DNA of 64,000 nucleotides from Sipunculus nudus. Its lineage: Eukaryota; Annelida; Sipuncula; Golfingiida; Sipunculidae. The notes beneath the pieces are model-generated. The model was not told the origin of the DNA and searched no databases. It worked only from the letters and a program-made list of their open reading frames with translations. The stretch's first letter is position 1, and the number at the start of each line of letters is the position of its first letter. The DNA lies in assembly GCA_026874595.1 (NCBI GenBank), contig CM049322.1, positions 27,284,340 to 27,348,339 on the forward strand, read 5' to 3'. Below, one piece after another: positions 55,441-64,000 of this stretch. Made by a program: the position numbers and the translations under genes.

Positions 55441-56864
55441 AACCCAACAAGAGTAAATGATTAATCGAATAGTTCATAGTTCATAGTTCCATAAATAGCA
55501 AGGGCCAAAGCTTTGAAATGTGAAAATTGTTAAAAAGTTAATAAGTTTATTAAAAAATGGGCTGTTATTTTCAACAAAACAATATAAATAGGTGTTAAGG
55601 GCTGTCACTCAGAATCAACGTCCCTTTCCACCAGTCGCATGTGTCATGCATTATTCGTCGATTATAAAACGCACATGCATGCGAGCCCTTAAACGGACAA
55701 ACATCATGCGCCCAATTGAAAATTCATTTATATTGGCACATTTTAATAGCTTTGGCTAATATTATAAAACATCTCGTCATAGCCAAACGATTCCCATTTA
55801 GTCGGTCGTACGGCCAATTGATTTAACCCGAGTATTAACAAGGTTCCACTACCATCGTTTAATAACTGCAACGGCACCCAGTTGTAAAGGAGACAAAAAT
55901 GGAACGAGATTACGATATGAGCAACACCATTTTTTTCCAGGGATCTGTCTGCTTTTCGTCAGTATATAGGGTTGGTTATTACGATAAACAAGATTAGTGA
56001 CAATACACATAAACGTTCTTTTATTGAATGTTGGCCAGTGCATGATGAGGCAAAAAGACTGCTATGACGGCCGCGACTTGTGGAATGGCGGGTTACCGAC
56101 TGGTTACCTGTACACACTGTATTTAGCATTCCGTCAACGTAATATTATACTGCTTTGATAGTTTTTACTCCATGAACACTACGATGCCATTAAATATGAA
56201 TATATATCAAATAACGGACGATTTCATAGTAAAAAGTTAACATTCGGCAATCTGGGATTCGGCAAACTGGACTCGGTATTCTGGGATTCGGCAGAATGGG
56301 AATCGGCAGACTGGCATGTAACCGGGATGTCACCATCAGGACCTGTTAGCATGTTAAGTTTAAAAATTCCTTCATTGGCCTAAAATTCATGATTAGTGTT
56401 CTGCTGAAGTTTATTCTAATGGTTGTAATTTTTCATTCTCATAATTATATATGAAAATGAGTTAAAACAGAAAGACAAGTCATTAAAGCCATCAGCCTGC
56501 CAAGTCCTGTCACAGGCCCTTGAAATCACTGTTAAAACATGTCTAAATAGCCCCCTATAAAGCCTTATACTACCCATAGTTATATAAAGACACAAGGTAT
56601 GAAATGACTGACGAGGACCCCTAACGACCTGTTGTATAAACTATCCATTTCCAACCTACCAATTAATGGAGTGGCACAAACTTATCTCTTGCATGCACAT
56701 ATTATTGAACCAAATGGTTCCATCTGATACAACACTAACTCGCGTTACGGTTCCTAGTCGCGTATAATGAACTGTTTAATCAGGCTGAGTGGTCACTGTT
56801 TAGTAGTCTTCCTCTCCATGACAGTCCACGAGGCCAGAGTGGCTTCCAACAGATCACCAGCGCT

Positions 56865-57480
56865 CTAATTGTTGGCTATGATAAACAATCCCACAATGGT
56901 GCTCCGAAAATAAAAATCTTCAATTTTGCTTACAAGAAATTCACAAAATTGTTCATCATATCGAATATAAGTTACCTTCATGTCTACATTTGTGTATACA
57001 ACAAAATCGCAATATCTTTTCTTTGAAATGAATAACTGAAACTGCACCTGGAAATAATATAAATGGCATTTGATAAGATCTCCATTTTTGTCCTAGCAGA
57101 ACTCTTTTCTCCCCCTTATGTTTATTAACACCAGTATCTCCACAATTATATGGAGATTTAATCTCAAGAAGAACCTTCCCACAACATTTACAATAGAAAA
57201 TCTGGTGAGGCACCAAGATGAGGGTGGTCAGGCCAAATCATCAGACCTGCCATGTCTACACACAGGTTGTCATGCTTCATGGTGTATTGTTCATAATATG
57301 CCTTCCTGGCCTTGCTTTCAGTCCTAAGGCCCAGTTCTGTGGCCGGTACATTACCAGTTGATTGACTTGGAAAAATTATCTTTTTCACTAAAACCTCAGA
57401 AGGCGAGTCAGGCTTCCTGGTCCATACTTGGTGCACCATACTTACTGTAACACAACCTGCCCTATGTTTGTGCCACAAAG
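56865..57480 (-). pseudogene. YqaJ-type nuclease (transposon-associated), frameshifted
   Basis: The minus strand reads W-KHRAG...VTVSMVHQVWTRK, then TELGLRTESKARKAYYEQY, GLMIWPDHPHLGASPD (near 57190-57240), and after a frameshift CKCCGKVLLEIKSPYNC. Further on, after a second shift, comes CDFVVYTNVDMKVTYIRYDE. This is the domain order of YqaJ recombinase-like exonucleases (GASPD and ExK catalytic motifs both present), common in invertebrate DNA transposons. Two frameshifts mean it is a pseudogene. An open stretch at 57633-57956 on the same strand could be its N-terminal part, but I cannot confirm this. Confidence 0.6.
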
Positions 57481-57905
57481 AGGAACTTTACTGTTCTGTG
57501 GTCATCTGACTTATCTTGCATTACAAACGGCACTGTTGTTCTGTTAACATATATAATTCTTGAATTCACTAATGCATGTTTCATGTCTTGCTTCAACTGT
57601 CAGCTGCTGCAAGTTCTCAACGTGCAGATTTGTTAATAGCTCAGGTAGACTGCTCTGTTCATTGTCAGATGCAGTGTCTGTATCTGATTCTGATCCGGGG
57701 AGAGACATAAAAATACAGCCCCAGGACCAATGATTTTCAGTTCCTCAATTCCACTAGAAATCTGCTCAGCAGAAAGGCTAGGAACGATGGTAATCCTTTT
57801 CTTTGCTGACCCTCTCTTTTTATTGTGTCTGCTGGGAACAGAGAACTGCAGGTCTTGTATAGGTTGGGGTATGAGCTGAAATGGCAAAGGATACTGTACA
57901 ACATA

Positions 57906-59262
57906 ACAAGTGACCCATGGGTCATGACGCTCAGCTGACTGGGAAGAGATTCGCAAAAGGAAATTTTATCATCAGAATGGTAGTATATACCCATTCAACT
58001 GAAGCATCAAACAGATTAACCAACAGGCCAAGATTTAGTCTGTATTTATATATCTCAAAAATAGAGAAAAATGTGTAAACTTTTAAAACTAGAATACAGG
58101 TAACCAACAAGTGACTACATGTATCTGCCAAAATCGGATAGTGAGGCATGGATTGAGTGGCAAGGGGAAATAGAGTGAGGTATGTTGCATATTAGCATGG
58201 ATGTCTGCAGCCTAAATGTGTATGTAGGTTGTGCCACCTACCACAAATCCAGAAAGCTGTCCAAGTTGTATACACCTGCAAAATTTTAGGCAGAAAAGTC
58301 AAACCACTACATGTATATGAGCGATTTTTGCCCATGGCAGACAAACAGACAAACACTGTGCAAAAATCTTTGCAGGTAACCCCTCCAGTTTTGTGTATGA
58401 TAAAGACCTATGTGAGATCTAAACACATGCACAATTTTGGCCCAATCGGTCAAATGGTTCCTGAGATATGAGCTTGGATGTGTCCAGCGTTAACTAGAAT
58501 GTAGGTGGCGCCACCTGTCATAAAATCAAGAAAGCTGTCCACGATGTATAAACCTGCAAAATTTTAGGCAGTTATGTCGAACCACTACAGAGAAATGAGT
58601 GATTTTAGGCCAGGGCAGACTAACAGACAGACCCTGTGCAAACATTGTTACAGGTGGCGCCACCATTTTTTGTGTATGTTACAGAGCTATCAAAGGGCTA
58701 CATTTGTATAAATTTAATTTCCTGATCGGTGAAACGGTTCCCGAGATATAAGCTTGGATGTCATCAGCGTGAACGTGAACGTAGGTGGCGCCACCTGTCA
58801 TAAAATCAAGAAAGCTATCCTGGATGTTTACACATGAAGAATTTCAGGTGAATTAGTCAATTCACTGCAGAGATATGAGTGATTTTAACCCAAGGCAGAT
58901 GAACAGATGGACACTGTGCAAACATGGTTACAGGTGGCGCCACCATTTTTTGTGTATGTTATAAGCAATCCAAGGGCTACATTTGTATCAATTTTATTTC
59001 CTGATCGGTCAAACGGTTCCCGAGATATGAGGGTTTATGAGTGGAAACAGACCCACAAATGGACACTGGATAGAGAGAAAAGGTCAGAGGTCAATGCAAA
59101 TTGGTTAGGCACCAGTTCACATGTGACCGGATAATAGGTGTAAGTTTGTGAAAAATCGGTCCATTAGTCTCCGAGGAGCTCTCTGGAAACGAACGCCGCC
59201 GCGGCGGAGGAACTCTGTCAAAAACATAGTATCCGCAAAACTTCGTTTTGGCGGATACAAAA
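57906..59262 (+). mobile_element. Helentron-like repeat with family 2 core, three units
   Basis: The 5' end ACAAGTGACCCATGGGTCAT with CTCAGCTGA (57906-57938) is shared with other families. Core units at about 58225, 58501 and 58781 (period about 278) each have a GGTGGCGCCACC palindrome. The right end is the hairpin GTATCCGCAAAAC-ttc-GTTTTGGCGGATAC at 59228-59258. No frame. Confidence 0.65.
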
Positions 59263-59910
59263 ATACAGGTGGCTCCACCAGTCTGCAGAAACTAATAAAA
59301 ACACTTAATGGTCAATATCCATGCAAAAAATCATGGTGATCTCTGCATTAGTTGTTCAGATACTTCAGTTTTTGTATCAAATTGTCCATTATTCTGAGGG
59401 ATACTTCGGAGTCCTATAGCTTGAAGGATATGGGTAACAGAGACCTAATTTCAAGTTTCCACAGGCACCTTTCATGGGCCTCCTTGCATGACAAGAATGA
59501 AGATTCTAGGTCCAGTTGTTGCGATTTGTACCCTGTTGACAGATAACCACATCTTTAAAGGTCTCAAAAAAAAAAAAATTCGTAAAAATTTGAAAAAAAA
59601 ATAGAGGTTGCACACCCAGTCTGCAGAAACTGATGGAACAGCTCATGATCAATATGTATGCCGAAAATCATGACCATTAGTGTTGTAGTTATTGAAATAC
59701 TTCAGTTTTTGTTTAAATTGTCCATTATTCTGAGGGATACTTCGGAGTCCTATAGCTTGAAGGATATGGGTAACAGAGACCTAATTTCAAGTTTCCACAG
59801 GCACCTTTCATGGGCCTCCTTGCATGACAAGAATGAAGATTCTAGGTCCAGTTGTTGCGATTTGTACCCTGTTGACAGATAACCACATCTTTAAAGGTCT
59901 CAAAAAAAAA
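59263..59910 (+). repeat. Family 3 repeat, two near-identical units
   Basis: The stretch from about 59360 to 59573 recurs almost letter for letter at about 59697-59909 (shift about 336), so this duplication is recent compared with other copies in the window. Confidence 0.8.
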
Positions 59911-62735
59911 ACAAGGGACCTATGGGTCACGTCACTCAGCTGAATTTTGGAAAATATTAGTAACTGCAAAATGTTTTTGTTTCTTATGGTTTTTCCATGT
60001 ATATTACCATTTGAAAAGCTAAGAGAAAATGGCCCAGCTTAAAGGAAACTCTGTTAATTATAGAATAATGGACATGAGCTAAAGCATATGGACTGTGTAA
60101 TAAATGAAACCTTGGCCTGAAACCATTTAGTGATGCACCAAGGGAAAAAATGGGCTTACGGTAAGTGTCATATAAAAGTTCCATTTCATAAACAAATAAT
60201 GTGTGAAGGTAATTAATTTTTCAAAAGTTAAATATATGGCCATATGAGTTAATAATTAATCCCACACAGTTTGACCAAAATTTCTAATTTTAAAAACTAG
60301 ATAACTAGGCCCCACCAACTTTAAGAGATATGAACTAAATGCTACAAAGTATTTATGTCTTCTTAAATCTTGTCAGTTAGCACTTTCATTAGGTCCTAAT
60401 ATTTTACCATATATGAATATTAGGATTAAATTCCTGAACATTTTTTTCTTTAAAAAAATCAAAATTGTCCAAGTCTCAACAAAAAGAATTTTTTAACATT
60501 AAAATTATCAGCTTTGTCTTGTATATTAGTCCTGTGTATCGAAGCGGTGGGTTCAGTGAGGGGTCTCTGTTGTTACTGTTCATCGCTGAAATTATAAGAT
60601 TCATCTTATAATAACAGAGTACAGGTCTGTCAACAGAATGGGGTGGGGGGGGGGGGGGGGGGGGAGAAAGGCTCCCTGTGGTATTTATGCTGGCAGCCTG
60701 ATCAAGCTCAACAAGAGAGAGGGCTTGCCTGAGTGATGGGATTACATAACAGCCTGGGGAGCATAGAGAGTTGCATTGAATGACCTAGAGTGACCTCAGT
60801 GGACTGCTTGACAATGTAAGGGAATACAACAAGAGCCTCAAAACAAATTCAATAACTAGCCTAATTTTGCAGCTTTTATTTTTCATATTTAAGATTTTAA
60901 CAGATTTAATCCTTATGTGTACATGCTGTGAAAATAACATTCACAGTACTTACAGGAAAAAATTGTGCCGTGGCCAAACTTGGGCAAAATTTAAGGTACA
61001 GATTTTATATTTATGCTAATAACTTAAAAAAAATGGCAAATTTCAGATCTAATTTTCAGTGTACAATTAAATCTTGATTAAATGATGTTATATTCCTGAT
61101 AAAAAGTCTCAGCCATTCTTATGTTAAGTGAGTAAATATATATCCTGATTTTTTACAAAGTGCATTATGTTTGGGCCTATAACTTCAACAAATTATGCAA
61201 TACTGACCTAAATTTTGGTATGTACATAGGATATGTATGGAAGACTATGAATATTTACAATTACATCTAACTTTATGCCAATTTTTGGATTACCAGGTAA
61301 ACAAAAGTAGGGTCATGATGCTAGAAAATACAAATACATTAAGTCTTCTAAAAAACTTCAATAGCTAGACTATTTTTTAAGCTTATACTTTCAAATTCAA
61401 AATTCATCAGATTTAATCCATAAGTAAACTGGCTGTGAAAATTAAATCAAATGTACTTATAAGAAAAAACCGTGCCATGGTCAAATTTAGGCAAAATTTA
61501 AGGTACCAATTTTTTTATTTTTGCTAACATTTTTAAAAATTTAACAGATTTTTATCTAATTTTGGGTATACAATTTAATTTTGATTAAAAAAAGTCCATA
61601 GCTTTAAAATGTTTTGTGTTAAGTGATCAAATATCTTTCCTGATTTTTTACAAAATGCATTAAGTTTGAGCCCATACCTTTTTTAAATCATATAATACGA
61701 CCTAATTTCTGGCATGTACATAGGAACTATATAGAGGAATATTTATGGTAAATATGAGGAAAAACAGGTGAGTGGTTTCGTAGTTAGGCTGTCCTGAAAT
61801 GTGAAAATAGGTTTTTAATGAAAAAATTGAGGTTTTTCCTTAATTTCTCAAAGGAACAAGGTCACAAAGACCCAGTTTTTGGCTTGGTAGGAGATCTTGG
61901 GGACATCTAACATTATGCCAACAACCTTGGGAGCATACAGAGCTACACTGAATGACCAACAGTGACCACAGTGGACTGCTTGACAATGTACGGGAATACA
62001 ACAAGAGCCTCCAAAAAAATTCAATAACTAGCCTAATTTTGCAGCTTTTATTTTCAAATTTCAGATTTTAACAGATTAAATCCTTATTTGTACATGCTGT
62101 GAAAAATAGATCAACAGTACTTACAGGAAAAAAACGTGCCATGGTCAAAATTGGGCAGAATTTAAGGTACCAATTTTTTATTTTTGTTAATATTTTTAAA
62201 AATTTAAAAGATTTTGATCTAATTTTGGGTATACAATTTAATTTTGATTAATTTAAGTTATATTACTGGAAAAAAAGTCCATAGCTTTAACATGTTTTGT
62301 GTTAAGTGTTCAAATATCTTTCCTGATTTCTTACAAAATGCATTATGTTTGGGCCCATAATTTTTTTAAATTAAATAGTACAGACCTAATTTCTGGCATG
62401 TACATAGGAACTATATAGAGGAATATTTATGGTAAATATGAGGAAAAACAGATGAGTGGTTTTGATATAAGGCAGTCCTGAAGTGTGAAAATAGGTTTTT
62501 AATAAAAAATTGAGGTTTTTCCTTAATTTCTCAAAGGCACGAAGTCGCAAAGACCCAGTTTTCGGCTTGGTAGGAGATCTTGGGGACATCTAACATTATG
62601 CCGAATTTTGGATTCCTAGGTCTTACGGTTTCAAAACGTGCCACATCTACGGACGGACGGACGGACAGACGGACGGACGACGGACAATGGACCACGACTA
62701 TAGCTCAGATGACTTATAGTCAGCTGAGCTAAAAA
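59911..62735 (+). mobile_element. Helentron-like repeat with family 1 core, expanded
   Basis: 5' end ACAAGGGACCTATGGGTCAC (59911-59943). 3' end GGACGGACGGACGGAC (62652-62680) and hairpin TAGCTCAGATGACT-tat-AGTCAGCTGAGCTA (62701-62732) followed by AAAA. The core is repeated: blocks starting near 60750 and 61925 are alike, with a further partial unit near 61360. This makes it 2.8 kb against 1.7 kb for the copy at 30577. A poly-G run lies at 60640-60664. Confidence 0.65.
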
Positions 62736-63119
62736 AACTGACAGTGATCTATCTGATAAGGCAAGGCAATGAGTGAGAAATTGCCCCCATGCAAGCTTCA
62801 TTTATACATTTTACTGACATCAATACTCAGTGTGAGTAAGGTATGGGCACATTTAGGATTAACTGGGTCATTCATTTGACAAATGCGGATCGAACAATAT
62901 GTGACGTGTAGAAATATAGCTCTCCTCCCGCCCCCCCCCCCCCCCTTAGGGTAGCTGTAATACAGGTGATCACTTAGGGGCAATTAGCATCTCTAGCCCA
63001 AGACTCCAGGGCAGTACGCCAGGCAGACGTGCTCATTTAGTAATCATGCCGATGGTTACCCTCTTTGATCTATAACTTATACCTCAACGAGTCTATACGG
63101 ACATTGAGTCAGGAAGATA
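62736..63119. other. No gene recognised
   Basis: Non-coding, with a C-run at 62930-62945. Confidence 0.45.
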
Positions 63120-63549
63120 CTGTGGTTGGATTCATATTCGCGAGGCTGAAATTTCGCGATTTCTCCATTTTTAATGTTTGGTGAGGGTTTCATTTTCACG
63201 ATCTCAACAGAACCTATATCAAATCTTTGCTAAAGCCATTCCTGTGTTTAATATAACATGAGAATAACTCATGAGTTTGTGATATTCTACTCATATAATG
63301 ATGATCCCGTACACACAGCACAGGTGGTTTAGTTCAAATTTAAGGGAAAGTTTTCCCAATACCTGCATGGATGTAATCTATTATAAAAATTCTCACTGTT
63401 CTAACCTATTAACATACAAGTATTGGTTACACTAAACAAAAACGACATACTCAATTGGGCCAATTATTCCCAAGGGTTTTATTTTCGCGATTATTTCCCT
63501 TCGAAAATATCGCGAAATTAACACCTCGTGAACAAAAAGGCAACCACAG
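63120..63549. mobile_element. TA-target MITE, 430 bp
   Basis: Inverted ends CTGTGGTTG (63120-63128) and CAACCACAG (63541-63549), flanked by TA (63118-63119, 63550-63551). Inner similarity continues through 'cgcgaggctgaaatttcgcgat' (about 63139-63160) against 'atcgcgaaattaacacctcg' (about 63509-63528). Typical Tc1/mariner-type MITE. A partial relative ends at 7741. Confidence 0.7.
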
Positions 63550-63639
63550 TATGCTGGACCAGATTAACACTCGTGTTGGGAAACCTTTTCACCCTCTTTG
63601 TTGTTTCATTAAGGCACCTGCATGTGATAAGGCGCAGCC

Positions 63640-63873
63640 ATTGACTCGTGACAAATGTTGTTACAGTATTTTTAGGCGGTGGTCGCATTAGCGGGGTTGC
63701 ATTAGCCCTGGGGCCAGGAAATCTGGTTGTAATTCTGAATTCAGAGGTGGTCGTAATTTTGAGTCATTTTTAAACATAAATAAACTAAAAACAAATTTGG
63801 GACCAAGCAAAGTGGTTGTAATTATGGGGTGGTCGCAATGATGGGGATGGTCGCAAGGCGGGGTTCCACTGTA
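63640..63873. repeat. GGTCGYAAT motif repeats, probable end of a TA-target element
   Basis: GGTCGCATTA, GGTTGTAATT, GGTCGTAATT, GGTTGTAATT, GGTCGCAATG and GGTCGCAAGG follow one another, closing with GGGTTCCACTG then TA at 63872. The end resembles termini of pogo/Tc1-like elements, but no inverted partner is visible. Confidence 0.4.
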
Positions 63874-64000
63874 ATATTTTTAATTGCAACTTTAGTAAAA
63901 TTTTGTGCAATAAAATAAAATATTTCATTTTTTAACAGTAGCCTTGTTTATTAAACAATGATTGAATGCTTACCCAGGTTTGCATGTACAGTGTGTAGCA

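Larger units (their letters stand above)
52986..56323. mobile_element. DNA transposon, 3.3 kb, long TIRs, 8 bp target duplication
   Basis: Perfect duplication GGGATGTC at 52978-52985 and 56324-56331. TIRs of about 130 bp (52986-53120 and 56193-56323) are about 90% identical by eye; the left begins GGTATCATGCCAG, the right (complement) GGTTACATGCCAG. Each TIR holds several copies of TGCCGAATCCCAG, which may be binding sites for a transposase. No transposase frame inside, so it is non-autonomous. The 8 bp duplication would suit hAT, Merlin, P or Mutator-like elements, but the termini do not decide it. Confidence 0.75.

Noticed and set aside
63962-64000. GTAAGC on the minus strand (near 63974) as a possible donor of the missing RIDA exon 3
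   Set aside because: The phase would fit, but the residues it would encode do not resemble the RidA segment before VVKTT, and the exon would run off the window.

Overview
The window reads as intron and intergenic DNA of an animal, most likely a mollusc. It is AT-rich, has no dense coding, carries GT/AG-type splice sites, and is filled with many kinds of transposable element. These include oyster 'pearl'-like tandem-core repeats with a GGAC microsatellite. The mollusc assignment is inference from repeat style; no sequence here fixes the species.

The one host gene I can identify is on the minus strand. The last three coding exons of a RidA/UK114 (RIDA, HRSP12) reactive-intermediate deaminase lie at 47459-47391, 36315-36260 and 33721-33662. 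Their phases fit one another and the frame ends in TAG, with two AATAAA signals downstream. Exons 1-3 were not found and probably lie beyond the right edge. The introns are about 11.1 and 2.5 kb and are filled with repeats.

Layout. 1-3.4 kb: 3' part of a Ty3/Gypsy retrotransposon, damaged by an in-frame TGA and a mutated RT active site, with its 3' LTR. 3.4-14.4 kb: Helentron/pearl-like repeats, two LINE remnants (5.6-6.2 and 8.8-9.5 kb) and a 2.9 kb hAT-like element with an 8 bp target duplication that contains a Tc1/mariner-like element. 15-16.1 kb: fold-back repeat. 17.1-19.2 kb: degenerate repeat array with CTCF-like GC-rich boxes. 19.5-24.6 kb: tandem-core repeats and a tRNA-derived SINE. 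24.7-26.8 kb: a miniature LTR element (TRIM) whose 156 bp LTRs carry a tRNA-like Pol III promoter; its 3' LTR is split by a full-5'-end, ORF1-only non-LTR element with an Inr+DPE promoter. 27.9-28.5 kb: MITE. 30.6-32.3 kb: complete Helentron-like repeat. 33.4-47.5 kb: RIDA 3' half, with two 27 bp minisatellites, a repeat carrying nuclear-receptor-type DR1 sites, LINE pieces, a 2.1 kb TIR element and a CR1-type LINE in which one RT motif has been amplified into a 37 bp minisatellite. 49.4-49.7 kb: dead Gypsy RT on the minus strand. 53.0-56.3 kb: 3.3 kb TIR transposon with an exact 8 bp target duplication. 56.9-57.5 kb: broken YqaJ-type nuclease. 57.9-62.7 kb: composite Helentron-like repeats. 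63.1-63.5 kb: TA-target MITE.

Most of the interest lies in how the elements are built and nested. Several unrelated tandem cores sit between shared termini. Target duplications and an internal copy of the empty site let the insertion order at 24.6-27.1 kb be read directly.
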